A stretch of DNA of 64,000 nt from Coix lacryma-jobi var. lacryma-jobi (GCA_009763385.1 CM019825.1:4584252-4648251), one strand, 5' to 3'; positions 11,349 through 22,960 are shown, numbered from the stretch's first letter. Translations and numbers: made by a program. Notes: generated by a model from the letters alone, not told the origin.

Positions 11349-11487
11349 TTAGACGTTGAAATTTGTGACTTGGTAGTGAAAAAAAGGCACAGAAAAAGGT
11401 GTAAATGTAAATTCCAATGTATGGGAGCTTCCATACCATGGGAGGATCCACATATTGGATAAATATAGATGGGTGTCCCGTCCTATT

Positions 11488-11665
11488 CAGGGGCGGATCC
11501 AGCGGTGGGGCGGGTGGGGCTCTAGCCCCCCTACGACCGCTGGATCCATGAAGCCTCTTATAAGCCCTCTAGATTTTTTTTTGTCATAGATATATACTGA
11601 AGTGAGACTGAAGTTGTTTAGAGGTTGAAGAAGCCCCACCTAATATTTTTCTAGATCCGTCATGG
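11488..11665. mobile_element. hAT-like MITE, 178 bp
   Basis: The left end CAGGGGCGGATCCAGC is a typical hAT terminus; the right end TCTAGATCCGTCATGG is its degenerate inverse. Flanks GTCCTATT (11480-11487) and GTCCCATT (11666-11673) are an 8-bp target duplication with one mismatch, the hAT length. Confidence 0.72.
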
Positions 11666-12025
11666 GTCCCATTCAATTATGAACTTTTTTCCTTTTCTTT
11701 TTTAAATATAAAAGGACAAAATGGTAAATTGAATATAGAGACAAGACAAATAATATTCTAATGTTTTCCCAGTTGTTTTGGTATTCTCCTTTCTCCACTA
11801 CCTTGCTAGATTTCTTAACTCCTTTTGTATGTAAGATTGAGACGCTACACTATATGTTTATTGGTTTATTCAAATTCAATAATACCAATATTATCAAGTT
11901 AGTTGTCACTACTCCCTCTATTTATTATTTACATGTTGTATTCGCTTTGTCCTAAGCTAAATATTTGCATTTTTTACCACATATTTTTAAAAAAAATATA
12001 TTGGTTCGTGACACGAGGTTTATGT

Positions 12026-12504
12026 ATACATGGCCAACGGGCCAGCCTGGCCCGACCCGGCCGGGCCGAGGCACGACCTCGTGCCTTTGCATCATCTCAG
12101 GCCCGGCCCAGGCAGGCCTCGGGCCGCCCGAAGGCCCGTCGGCCCACCAGGCCCGTGAGGCCCATTGTAAGATTTAGCCTTTAATCTATATTTTATATAT
12201 ATTTATTATATTTATATATTTATATAATATATGTATATATATTTATATTATTTATATGTATTTATGTATATTTATATACATTTATTTTTATAGATGTATA
12301 TATATTTCTATATAATTTTTTTTTTGTATATATCGGGCCGGGCTGGGCCGGTCCGCCGTGCCCAGGGTAAGGCCCAGGCACAGCCCTAGGATCGGGTCGG
12401 GCCGGACCGGGCCCTCCAGCCGCCGTGCCGTGCCGAGCGTGGGCCGGGCCAAAAGGGTGGGCCGTGGGCCGGGCTGGCGGGTCTCGTGCCTCATGGCCAA
12501 GTAT
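12026..12504. mobile_element. Mutator-like MITE, 479 bp, with GC arms and an AT core
   Basis: Target duplication AGGTTTATGT occurs at 12016-12025 and 12505-12514 (10 bp, perfect). Ends are ATACATGGCCA and, inverted, ATACTTGGCCA. Each arm is about 150 bp of GGGCC-rich sequence (GGCCCGACCCGGCCGGGCC left, GGCCGGACCGGGCCCTCC right), folding back over a core of TATATATTTATA repeats (about 12180-12330). Long target duplication and arms suggest a non-autonomous Mutator-type element. Confidence 0.72.
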
Positions 12505-12514
12505 AGGTTTATGT

Positions 12515-13257
12515 TTTTAGGTTCACCATAAAAAATACTTCCATAACATGTAATCATATATTGTTAAACTATAATTTTTTTTGAAATGGATGGTCAAAGT
12601 TCACAATGTTTGGCTTAGAACAGAGCTCATGTGACATGTAAAAAAAATAAGAAGTTCGACAAAATATAAAAAATATTGATTTTTATCATCAAATAAGTAT
12701 ATTATATGAGAATATGTTTCATGATGGATTCAATGATACCTACTTAGGAAGATAGATATGAGTAATTTTTTAATATAGATTTGGTCAGACTTAATATATT
12801 TGAACAGAATACTATTCTAGAATCATATTATTTTTTGGATAGGGGAGCAGTGGATCCAAACAGGTCTATGTAAGACTGCACTTGTACTTTTTGTTCGTTT
12901 GCTAATAAAAACCATCCTTGAAAAGAATGCAATGGCATGGGAAAGCCCGGCCAGGATCCAGTCCCCCAACGGGATGCAAGGCCCAGAACGTTCAGCTTGG
13001 GTCGAGCCGTCTCACCGAAAAAAAAGTCCCGTAATGTTCCATCTCTAAAATATCTAACAGCCCAAAAAAACAGATCTTGGGCTGGGCCGTATAATGCCTG
13101 GTGTCGACAGTCGACGCGTCCTGGAAGCGCTAGAACAACGCCGCCGCCGCCGCCACCGCCACCAGCACCGCAATTCCCCGCAGCATCAGGCGCAGCCGGC
13201 GGCAGTGCGGCGCCGCAGCATCGTCTGCTCCTTCTCAGCTACTCGCGTGGTCTGCAG
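12515..13257. other. Intergenic and 5' flank/UTR of the ankyrin gene
   Basis: 12540-12830 is AT-rich and may contain a degraded MITE. 12930-13100 holds GGGCTGGGCC/GGCCCAAAA motifs. 13110-13257 contains a (GCC)n/(ACC)n-rich leader (GCCGCCGCCGCCGCCACC) that is read as 5' UTR. An ATG at 13094 opens an out-of-frame 81-codon ORF that overlaps the gene start and could act as an upstream ORF if transcribed. Confidence 0.4.
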
Positions 13258-14867
13258 ATGGGCGTCGAACCGGCGCAACCGAACCCTGCCGCGACCGCGG
13301 CGACCACCGCTGAGCAGGCTCAGGATCTTATCGACGTAAGCCCCAACCTCCTCCGCCACCGCCTTATCGCCGAGCTCTGGCTCCCTTTGTTCGTATGCGC
13401 TACTGCAGACTGAGCTGGATACTTGGTTCCATTACCTTGCCAGGCCGCTAGGTACGATGACTTGGAGGACGTCGTCGCCCTGTTCTCCGCTGGTGTGTCG
13501 CTGGACTCCACAGATTCACAAGGCCGCACAGGTTGGGTTCGATTCCACGGACTTGTCCACTGCCCTAAATGATCTTACTTCGCAGTTTGTAAGAAAAAAA
13601 AATGTTTCAGTTCTGTCATGGCCCTACCGCCCTATGTATAGGGCTCAGTTCAGTTATGTTCACTGTCATACTCTTGCATAGAACATAGAGGAATTATGTG
13701 GTAGAAGTATGCAGTATGCATATCTGTTCGGTGAAAAGTAAGCTAGTATTATATGTTAACTGAGGTGCAGTTGCTCCTTGATTCTTCGGTCTATAGTGTG
13801 TCAATGAGCCTCTTTTGGTTCTTTTTTAGTCATATGCAGTATCTTCTTCTTCTCAGCCTAGTATTGTTAAGCTGCAAATCACCAAATGACTGCCTAGACT
13901 CAGGAACAGTTAAAGTTCATCTGAAGCCTGCTGAAAGACTTGCTGGCTGGGTTTTCGTCAAAGACTATTGTCGAATTCTTGTGCTACTGGCCATTAACTA
14001 ACATTTTCCCCATTTCTGTTCAGCTCTTCATATGGCTTCTGCCAATGGTCATCTTGCTGTGGTGGAATACTTGATTCAAAATGGAGCGGTATAAAGCTAC
14101 CTTTTTTGAACAATAATTTACAATGTTGAACTAGGTTAAATGTCATTGTTTCATGCATTCGCTAGGCCCCGCTGCAATATGTTCTATTTTCTTATCAGAT
14201 AAAGAATAATCCGTTTTCTATGGAAAGTCAATTAAAGTCTTTATCATTTTGATGGGACTACCAGCTAAGAAAAAGATTCAATGACCAATGAATAGAAAAT
14301 AGTAATGTTACAGATACCATGCAAGTTAACCACAAGCAAAGACTGAACCCTTTGAAGTTGTATTTTCTTTTTTGGACTAGACTCATAAGTTCCGTTTGTG
14401 ACTGTGTGACTGAAATTCAGAATGTTAATGCCACCAACTTGGAGAAGAACACACCCCTCCACTGGGCATGCCTTAATGGACATATAGAGGTAAAATTAGT
14501 AGCTTGGCTGTTCTGCTTTCTTGTGCAGATGCAAACACACTTAGTGACACTGCTCCTCCTGAAAATAACTAACCCAGGTAATCAAGGCTTTGATATCAGC
14601 TGGGGCTAGCATGAGTGCTCTGAACAGGTAAGCTCAAATCCAAACGACCACGTCTCAAGACGTGACATCATCATGAATGCATTTTCCCATCACTGCGTAT
14701 TAAGTTAAGCTGAGCAATGATTGCACTTTTTCATGGCATGATTTGTGTTCTGCAGCCATGAGAAAACGCCTATGGACGAAGCGGTGACCAAAGGCAAGAT
14801 GGATGTGATCGATGCAATCGGTGCAGCAGTAGCTCAAGCCGAGCTCGATGGCGTTACTGTCTCGTAA
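13258..14867 (+). CDS. Small ankyrin-repeat protein, 153 aa, six exons
   Basis: Coding exons are 13258-13335, 13444-13531, 14024-14088, 14421-14489, 14578-14627 and 14756-14867. All introns have GT..AG ends, and the phases join to 154 codons with a TAA stop. The N-terminus MGVEPAQPNPAATAA is disordered. A degenerate first helix pair follows (AEQAQDLIDAARYDDLEDVV), then two clear ankyrin repeats: TALHMASANGHLAVVEYL (about residues 55-84) and TPLHWACLNGHIEVIKAL (about 88-117). A final half repeat TPMDEAVTKGKMDVIDAI (about 121-140) closes the solenoid. Exon borders fall once per repeat. Size and repeat layout match the short eukaryotic ankyrin proteins related to yeast Yar1, a chaperone of ribosomal protein Rps3. 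That function is only suggested by family resemblance. No membrane segment or catalytic motif is visible; it probably acts as a soluble binding adaptor. Confidence 0.88.
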
Positions 14868-16344
14868 AAGGACCTGCCTGATGAGTACCTGGAGCTATGA
14901 ATGACTTGCAACCTTGTTCTTATCTCCCAGTGGATCTGTCTACGTCACTTGGGAGCCTGAATTCCTGATGGGCCAGTAGTATCTGGGCAATATCAATATG
15001 GTAGTAGCTTATCCTTTCACTTGCCTTTGCATGAGTTGAAAGTTTTATAATCTATAACGTCGGCAATCGCCTGTTAGCGTCAATGGCATGAGACCTTGGA
15101 AGGCGAATCTGTCATTATAAACCAGATGTGCAGACGTCAAAGATAAGGATTTCTCCTAAAATGTTGTAGGGCCGTTGCTTCTTCTCCTAGACAACCTTCG
15201 TTTTCCTTCGAGTTCCTTGTCTTTGGCTCCAAGTAGCGCTGAAATGGGATCCGCACCTCTCCCCTCTGTTTTTTTTTTCCATGTCAAATTCAACTTTTAT
15301 CGCCTTTAAACTTGAAATGCGATGTCATGTCCTTGTTTGAGGGTTGTTTTTATTGATGAAGAAGCTGCTGCAATCATGGGTTCTCTCCACTTAAATGGTT
15401 ACCGCTGTATTGGTCTAATTGGATTGGATGGATAGGCGTTTGGACCATGCCCACTCTCTCTACTTTGCTCTTTTGGCTGGGCCTCTCTGAAGGAAAGCAC
15501 AGTGTCACAGAGCCCACTTCGCCCAGTTGCGACGATCCGTAGCTGTACCAGGGCACAATTGAATATTTCTCGTCCTGCCCATTGCCAAATCCCCCCGATA
15601 CATACAATCCAGATGATGCCAACTGGTGCGTCCGTGCATGACCCTTTCTGGCGGGACAACCGAGAAGGCGAGAACCCATTTCCATTCCATGGAGAATTGG
15701 AGAACCCAGACAAAGCGTCAACGAGCTCGCTCTCATGATTCTGTGCACTGACCACGAACCGAACCCCCATGATGCGCTGCACGCGTCGCTGTCTGTGGTC
15801 AGCCTCAGTGTCAAGATCCGGCAGGAGGAGCTTCTAGCAAAAGCAACTCCATTGTCCATTGATGAATGGTTGGTTTGCGGTGGCATGCTGCCGACCTGGC
15901 GTCGACGGCGGGCGCAGCGTGAGGTGCACGAGGCCGTCGCCGTCGCCGTCCTCCTCGCCGCCGCCGCAGGCATGGTTACTCCGACGGGTCATGCGTGAGA
16001 CGACGAGTTGGAATTAATGGCACGGATGGCCCGTGAGTAGGTGCCTGCAGTGGTACTGTATAGTAGTATAGTCCTGGTACGATACGGGCTTGTGTCGAGG
16101 TACTCCGTAGAAAGCAGAAACCTTGAGCATCTGGTATTTCGGTTGCCTGCACTGTGGCACACCCTTCCTCCTGTGCTCGCCGTCGCCTCCGTGTCGACTA
16201 GCGACTTGGCGAGGGCAACCGGCAACGCTGCCGCAATGCTGGGTGCGCCGCCGGCCTGACGACGCTGTCCCCCTCTGCCGGCTGACTGACTGACTGCATG
16301 CAGAGCAGAGAGAGCGGGCACCGGGCAGTCGGGCACGGCAATCA
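14868..16344. other. 3' UTR of the ankyrin gene and intergenic
   Basis: The 3' UTR probably runs to about 15060-15100. 15370-15999 is open on the minus strand for 199 codons, but the sequence shows no domain and the composition changes along it; I do not call a gene. 15900-15970 has a GC-rich (GTCGCC)n run. Confidence 0.4.
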
Positions 16345-16582
16345 GGCCATAGTTTCACCAACTTACCTCAAATATTTCTAGATTCCCTGTCACATCAATC
16401 TTTAGCTACATGCATCGAGCATTAAATGTAGATAAAAAAAATAATTAATTGTACTTTTAGTATCTACGTGTCGAGACGAATCTTTTAAGCCTAGTTTGTC
16501 CATATTTAGACAAAATTTATCAAATAACAACGAAAATATTACAGTGCGTTTTCCAAATACTCGTCGGAAACTAAACAAGCCC
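16345..16582. mobile_element. MITE, 238 bp, family shared with 20553 and 29119
   Basis: Ends GGCCATAGTTTCACC and AAACTAAACAAGCC are inverted, flanked by TCA (16342-16344, 16583-16585). The interior GAGACGAATCTTTTAAGCCT and TTTATCAAATAACAACGAAA recurs in the elements at 20553-20790 and 29119-29349. The 3-bp duplication suggests a Harbinger-type element, but the superfamily is not certain. Confidence 0.72.
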
Positions 16583-16856
16583 TCAGCTATACTAGGCGTC
16601 AGGAGCTTCCGCTGCCTTCGACATCTCCGCCGAGAGGGCGAGAGGCCGACAAGGCCCAGATCCATATCCCGGCCGGATGGAGACGGCCGCATTCACAATT
16701 GGAGCCCGCGATGTGCCCTTCACAGGAAACGGTTGCGGTGGTTTTCATCATTTACCCGCGACAATGCGGTCAATGTCTGCACACTGGCGTAGGTGATCAC
16801 GGTATTATCTCTAGTCTACTCCGGGATGTTCGTTTCCGTGCCAAATTTTTTAGTTG
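16583..16856. other. Intergenic
   Basis: A GC-rich patch at 16600-16790 without a supportable gene; nothing else seen. Confidence 0.3.
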
Positions 16857-16951
16857 TACTCCCTCCATCACTTTTTAATTGTCGTCTGCAAAGCGTGTCT
16901 GTGAATAAAACACGGATTTTTAGAGACATTTATTTAGGGACGGAGGGTGTA
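16857..16951. mobile_element. Short Stowaway-like MITE, 95 bp
   Basis: TACTCCCTCCATCAC at the left and GGGACGGAGGGTGTA at the right, bounded by TA. The core (GTCGTCTGCAAAGCGTGTCT, then AAAACACGGATTTTTAGAGA) is the same family as the amplified element at 63008-63187. Confidence 0.8.
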
Positions 16952-17250
16952 TATCACTCTAATGTTGCACCACTAATTTAGTCTATTAATCTATTAAAAA
17001 TTTAAAAATATAAAACTAATTACACCGTCATATGCTAATTATGTTAATTAACAAGACAGATATATTAAGCTAAATTAATCTATCATTAGTGAATGTTTAC
17101 TATAGCACCATATTATCAAATCATAAACCAACTAAGTTTAATAGATTTGTCTCGCGAATTAGTCTCCAACTGATAAATTATTTTTGTAATTAGTATATTT
17201 TTAACAAACTAAAAGAGTCACAACATCCGATGTGACATGACTAAATTTTT
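16952..17250. repeat. AT-rich degenerate MITE remnant
   Basis: Sequence such as CACTAATTTAGTCTATTAATC and TAATAGATTTGTCTCGCGAA is of the kind found in grass inverted-repeat elements, but clean termini were not found. It lies between two Stowaway-like elements. Confidence 0.3.
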
Positions 17251-17344
17251 TGCCAGAAATAAAAATCACTTTTAAATCTCATCAAAGTCAAAGTTATTAT
17301 AATTTAATCATGTTAATATAAAAGTGTTAGGGGGTCCAAACATG

Positions 17345-17609
17345 TACCCCCTCTGTCCCTGAATAAATGGATTCTTAGAATCCGTGCCAGTCAAACTTTT
17401 TAAAGTTTGACCAACTTTATAAAAAAGAGTAAAAATATCTATCTATAATATAAAATGAACATATTATGAAAATATATTCTATGATGTATCTAATGATACT
17501 AATTTGATATTATAAATCTTGACGTATTATTCTAAAAATTCGGTCAAAGTTTAAAAAGTTTGACTGAGGACAACTCTAAAAATCTATTTATTCAGAGACA
17601 GATGGAGTA
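17345..17609. mobile_element. Stowaway-like MITE, 265 bp
   Basis: TACCCCCTCTGTCCCTGAAT is mirrored by ATTCAGAGACAGATGGAGTA. Subterminal CAAACTTTTTAAAGTTTGAC and GTCAAAGTTTAAAAAGTTTG repeat the pattern of the 7024 element. Confidence 0.78.
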
Positions 17610-17659
17610 GTACATTATATTTTAAAAAACATATTACATGATAAATATAATGACACTTG

Positions 17660-17805
17660 GGGTCTGTTTAGTAGTTCTATCATTTGGACGGTTGCTTGAG
17701 CTTATGAGCTAGAATCGACTCTACTTTTTAACCGTAAAATAATATTTTTCTCTTACACAAACTATCCAAAATAGTGTTTTTAAACTGTCAACCGAATAGA
17801 CCCTT
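17660..17805. mobile_element. Small MITE, about 146 bp
   Basis: GGGGTCTGTTTAGTAGTT at the left is inverted as AAACTGTCAACCGAATAGACCC at the right. The interior has AACCGTAAAATAATATTTTTC. Flanks CTT/TTT are not a clear duplication. Confidence 0.5.
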
Positions 17806-20552
17806 TGGGCAGCAGTGAAGAAGTGTTTTTGTTCCTAAAAGAATCACGCTGCAGATTAGCTGGCCAAAACAAAAACTTGCGTACTCTACTGCGTCGAAGA
17901 AGACCTGAGCAGATATTAATTTCCATTTCAACTTGCATTGACACCTCAAGGATGTCCTGTTGGGTACGTTCAGGAGATTGATATTGCGGTGTACAACAAG
18001 TACATGCCATCACTCCTCCTGACCATGAAAGATCCAAGCGCTGGATCGCTGCCTCTGCAGCCATTCATATGCGTCTCTGCAACCAGCTCCGCTAGACCAG
18101 GCATTGAGGTTCTGGCTATCTTTGTTGCTGCACTGCAGCCAACTCTTCATTTCTAGTTGTAGCTAGCCTTGCAGGTTTTGTTTGCACAATTGCACGCTCG
18201 CTGGTTTCAGAGCCTTGTGGAGATGGAAGAAAGCTAGTGTTTCTTGTACCGAAAATAAGAATTTTGGCGTGTCCAACTGTGCGGCCGTGCGGGATGGGTC
18301 ACTACTCACTACGGAGTACTTGATGGCGCGCGTACTGTACTTGGCAGTAAGGGTACAGTACACTTTCACTGCTCTATACTGCACTACTGGTGATATAGTC
18401 TCTCGACAAGTACAAAGGCCAATGCATATCTTCACAATTATAAAGGTAAGGTCTTTTAAATTATTTGATATAAAAATATTGATACTGTTCTTTTACAAAA
18501 ATGTTTTATAAACATAGAAGTAGTTCTTTAAAAAGATATTGACTTTGTTCAGAAGCCAAGACATACGTTATTTTTTGGAGCTGCAGATGACAAATTGTCA
18601 TGGTCGACAGAAGAGCGTACCGATGACTGGTACTCATCTCGTCCCTAGCATTTAGCGGTGCTAAAGACTCTCTAATTTAGCCTAGTAAATTTAATGGACG
18701 AGAATCAAATCTTAATATTATATAATTACTCATATTATGGATGAGTATGAGCTAGGGATTTGATATATTTTAGGCGCCTGAAATATAGCATCTTTTCAGG
18801 CGACGAATACAACCTTTAGATCTTCGTCCAATGATTCAAATCTATTAGCACAAATCACAAGAAAATAAATGATAAAAAAAATTGTACGAAGGATAAAGAC
18901 AAAATTGTTTAGGAGCCTGAAATATAGCAAATGTGGCTAAAATAAGATAGGACAGAGAGAGGCGTGATCTATTACCACCCTAGTAGCATGTTCTCGCGAG
19001 CAGTCAGGCACGCGCGCGGGTGCCCGACGTGTGACACGCACGCATTGCAACGACGAGGACCTCTCGTTGCTGTAGTGCTGTACTGCTTGCACAGGCGGCG
19101 CAGCAGTTGCGCTGGGTTTCATCGTGACATCGTCGATCCGACGACGTGTACAACAAGCCCCTATCGAGATTTACGGTTGTGGTCGGCAGGCAGGGCGGGG
19201 CACGCCGGCATCGGCCGGCACGCACGCGGCATCGTTGCTTTGCATGCATTGGCCGGCGTCGCCCTCGGCCCTCGCCCTCGCCCGCTTGCATTGCAATTGC
19301 ATGCATGCGCTGATGTGCGGGAGGGAGAGAGGGACCACAGACAGACACACGCGGGGGGAAGGCAGCCGCGTTAACTCTGCTTCGTACCGCCACGCTACGC
19401 TGCTCGGCGACACGCGGGCCCGCCCGGTCGGAGCCGCCGGCCGCGCGCGCGCGCCAGCTAGAGCGTCGTGGCGTCCAGCGCCCCGCCGCCGGCCGGCTCG
19501 AGAGGGAGCCATCAGCAGGAGCAGGGCCTTGGTCGTCGTCGTCGCCGCCGCCGCAGGGCACCGCGGCACCGGCGTCTTGGCGCGACACACAGTCACCACA
19601 GATGGATCCACGTCCACTCCACATGCATGCATCTCCTAGCTAGCAGGCTGCGGGCGCGTGCATAATCCGCGACAGGCAGGCTTCGGCTTCCGATCGGGCT
19701 TCAAGGAGCAGCAGGAGATGGCATGGGCTTAAGCCCCTGTACTGTACAGTACGTGTCGCCCGGCGGTTTAAGCCGGACACTGTCGCGTACATACTGACAC
19801 ATACTGTATGCATGCATGTACCAGACATTGTAGAGAAGGCCAGACAATGCAGCATGTCCGCGACAAGGGACGGATGCTCGTGTTTTTTAAAGGTTGGTTC
19901 CAGTCGGACTTACGTACAGTACTGTTATTGGATATATACTAGTACTAGTGCTGTTGTACTTGTACGTAGTACATGTGCGGTGCCGAGGTAGTATAGGCAA
20001 TGTGGTCTCTGCAGCCTGGTTCTGGTTGGGTGCATGAACTGTGCGGAGGGTTGGCCGGAATGGCCAGCAGGGAATACGAGTACGAGTAGTGGATCGAGTG
20101 CACGGATGGAGCACTGCACAGTGCAAGCTTTCTGCCCGCTCATTTCATTACCGGCTAGTCCTAGCTAGCACAAGCGCACGCGCCGGCCTTGGCCATTTCC
20201 GCAATGGGTAGGACGGTTGGCAGTGCTCCGCGATTCGTGCACATCAATACCTCATTTTTACTCTATTTTTTTTCCATCCTGAGCACGAATCGCAAAGCAA
20301 AATGGATGACAGCAGATAGGGGAGGCGGCCGCTACCCATTGCGGTTTTGCGTTTCTCCACGGCCTACGGCTTCTCATCATTTTACTGCATGTCCGTGCAC
20401 CTGCCTCCAAACTATATCACCCCCTTCCCCATATACTCCGCGCCTATCTATTACGCACTATTATTGCGTGTTACACCTTTTGACTTTACAGCATCATCCA
20501 TTGAAGACGCACCTCATCCCACAGCACCAAGTACAGCAGTAGAAAAACTGAC
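17806..20552. other. Intergenic
   Basis: No supportable gene. 18964-19640 is a GC-rich island open in all frames on both strands; no frame shows a domain. 19730-19815 has GTACTGTACAGTACG-type palindromes. 18630-18930 is AT-rich. 20170-20552 has nothing recognisable. Confidence 0.35.
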
Positions 20553-20790
20553 GGCCATGTTTAGTTGAAGAAATTTTTAAAGAAAATTTTTTGTAGCATT
20601 TTCGTTGTTATTTGGTAAACTTTGTCTAAATATAAACTAACTAAACTCAAAAGATTCGTCTCGACATTTACAGATAAACTGTGCAATTACATATTTTGTT
20701 TATTTATATTTAATACTCCATGTATGCGTCTAAAGATTCGATTAAAGAATTGTGACGGAGAACTTTAATTTTTTTTGGAAACTAAACCAG
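20553..20790. mobile_element. MITE, about 238 bp, family shared with 16345 and 29119
   Basis: Left GGCCATGTTTAGTTG and right GGAAACTAAACCAG are inverted ends. It shares TTGTTATTTGGTAAACTTTG and AAAAGATTCGTCTCGACATT with its relatives, in the opposite orientation to the copy at 16345. Confidence 0.68.
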
Positions 20791-20841
20791 GAATAGCGCC
20801 AAACTCTAGCCACAAAAGTGATCTAAAGTTTTTAACTTTAA

Positions 20842-21580
20842 GAGCAACTCCAACAGAGTTGCTATTTTTTACTGTAAAATCCGATTTGGAGATTCTGACA
20901 AAGAAAATCGGCTCCAACAGCTATTCTATTCGACGTTCTAATTTAGCCAGCTAGCCATCCCGTTATTTTCGCTCGCTAGAGAAAGCCAGCCCGGGGCACT
21001 CGCCATCTGCCTACCTGCGTGTGATTCTCGTGCGTGCGAAGTCCTCTGTCGGGGTGTGGATCCCTTGCGAGCTCCTCTGAATGACTGAATCACTTTTCTT
21101 CTAGCCGGCTGCAACCAATTTTGATTGTCCAGGCATCCTTCACAGTGTCGGACGACCACCCACCTGTGGCCATAGCCGGAGCTTTGGGTTGGCAATTGTC
21201 ATCCATCATCCATGCACGCAAGGACGTTCAGCGAGAGGTGACCATCATGAAGTTGCTGCCCCGAGCGGCCGAGCACCCCCAACTGGTGGAGCCATGCATG
21301 GAGGAGCCTGACGCTGGCTGCTCGCCGGAAGCTAGATAGGCAGTCAGTGCATGTTGGCTGTTCGAAGAAATGTGCAACCAGTGAAACCTGTTGGTCATTT
21401 GCGTATGACGACGCGATGGATCCCGGCGGTGAATGGTGATGTGACAGTTTTAAATATAGAGAAAGCATTTTTTACCGAGTCCGTTGGACAAGTCCAATCT
21501 TTTTAGAATATTTCTATTTTAGCCAATAGCTAAACTAAGAGATTTAGAAAGTGTTTTTAGCTAATCTCTTGGAAATGCTC
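20842..21580. mobile_element. Harbinger-like non-autonomous element, 739 bp
   Basis: Ends GAGCAACTCCAACAG and CTTGGAAATGCTC are inverted and flanked by TAA on both sides (20839-20841, 21581-21583). The outer roughly 100 bp of each side are AT-rich; the interior (about 20940-21440) has ordinary gene-like composition with no repeat of its own. Confidence 0.5.
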
Positions 21581-21937
21581 TAACCGTTAAACTTTACATT
21601 AGCTATTTCCCCCATTCCAAATTAGTCATCTCTCGTACTTTCTCTTAAATCAAGCATTTCTATCTTTAACCATTAACTCATGCAAGTTTATGTAGTACAT
21701 AACGACACATATATTATATAGTATGATTTTTTTTGTCCCGATGAATCGAAAGGGATGTTTGGTTGTTGGCCAGTTCTGTGGTAAACTAAATGACCGTCTC
21801 AACCATGACAAACTTTTATGCTGTAAAAGTTGTGACCGCCTAACTTAAATCGTTATGGCCCACCCTGTGGCAGGAGTGTGGAAGACATGCATGTGGTGTG
21901 GTAATTGATGGCAAGCAACCTCTAAGAACAAAAATAT

Positions 21938-22161
21938 TACTCCGTCCATCTTGAAATATAGCAGGTTTTTTATGTTTGACCACAAAGTTTATAGAAAAGA
22001 AACAAACATATTTACAATAACAAGTGAGAGATTCCTTATATACACTCATAATTTTCCTCCCAGATATATTATATATATTCTTTTTTTCAATTTGGTCAAA
22101 CTTATGATGGTTTGACTTAGGATAACTGGAAAATTAATTGTATTTCAGAATAGAGGAAGTA
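21938..22161. mobile_element. Stowaway-like MITE, 224 bp
   Basis: TACTCCGTCCATCTTGAAAT at the left and ATTTCAGAATAGAGGAAGTA at the right form the inverted ends, with TA at the borders. Internal TTTGACCAC and GGTCAAACTTATG are mirrored. Confidence 0.7.
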
Positions 22162-22280
22162 TAGTATCTTTTTTATTACAAATTGATGGTTAAAGATAGA
22201 AAGACTTGACTCTGGATAAAATTAGAACGGCAACATAAATAAAACAAAGGGAGTACAACCACCTATAAGGTACAAAAGTA

Positions 22281-22738
22281 CACTACTAGAGAACATGCCT
22301 TTGGACGATCTATCAACTGAGCTTTAGTCTCGGTAAAAATTTGTGTCCGGGGCTAAAGATGAATCTGTAGCCCCGGTTGGTATTACCAACCAGAACTAAA
22401 GGTCCTGGACCTTTAGTCCCGGTTGGTAATACCAACCGGGGCTAAAGGGTTGGTAATACCAACCGGGACTAAAGGTCCTTTTAGCCCCGGTTGGTGTTAG
22501 CAACTAGGGTTAAAGGTCCTTCACGAGTGGATTCAAAAGGAAAACGTCCACGTGGGTTGCGTAGCTCAGTTGGTAAGCGTGCCTGAGGCGAGATGTGCTG
22601 AGTTCGAATCTCACACAACACACATTTATTTTTCCTCTCTGGACCTTTAGCCCCGGTTGAAAGCACCGGGACTAAAGGCCAGGACTTTTAATCCCGGATT
22701 CTTAGCTTCTTAGGCTAAAGGCCCTTTCTGTAGTAGTG
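22281..22738. mobile_element. CACTA-type non-autonomous element, 458 bp
   Basis: Termini CACTACTAGAGAACATGCC and GGCCCTTTCTGTAGTAGTG are the CACTA ends; GTA flanks both sides (22278-22280, 22739-22741), the 3-bp duplication of this superfamily. The interior holds repeated, self-complementary strings of the type TTTAGTCCCGGTTGGTAATA / ACCAACCGGGACTAAAGG, which fold into long hairpins. A tRNA-like segment lies at 22554-22622. It encodes no protein. Confidence 0.88.
22554..22622 (+). other. tRNA-like sequence (A box and B box) inside the CACTA element
   Basis: GGGTTGC is followed by an A-box match TAGCTCAGTTGG (22562-22573) and a B-box match AGTTCGAATCT (22601-22611) at tRNA spacing. The acceptor and anticodon stems pair poorly, so it is a degenerate tRNA-derived sequence rather than a functional gene. 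It could still carry internal RNA polymerase III promoter boxes. Confidence 0.55.
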
Positions 22739-22764
22739 GTAGTAACTTTAAAAGCTTGGTATCT

Positions 22765-22960
22765 ACTCCCTCCGTCCCTAAATAAGTGTTGTTATTGGTG
22801 TGCGTGTTACATGTTTGACTAAATTTGTAGAAAATATATACAATATTTATATCTCTAAATAATTTTATTAAAAAACTAGATGTAAAGATTTTTCCGATGA
22901 TACTAATTACTCAGCATAAATATTAATATATTTTAATATATAATTATCGACAGTATATAG
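22765..22960. repeat. One-ended Stowaway-like fragment
   Basis: TACTCCCTCCGTCCCTAAAT starts the sequence, followed by TGTTTGACTAAATTTGTAG, but no matching right terminus is seen; the 3' half is lost. Confidence 0.5.

Noticed and set aside
15374..15973. 199-codon minus-strand frame
   Set aside because: No recognisable domain, mixed composition; not enough to call a gene.
17938..18156. Short plus-strand frame with a reasonable-looking protein
   Set aside because: 72 codons, no family match recalled, no splice partners found.
22554..22622. Functional tRNA gene
   Set aside because: A and B boxes are good, but acceptor and anticodon stems do not pair; kept only as tRNA-like.
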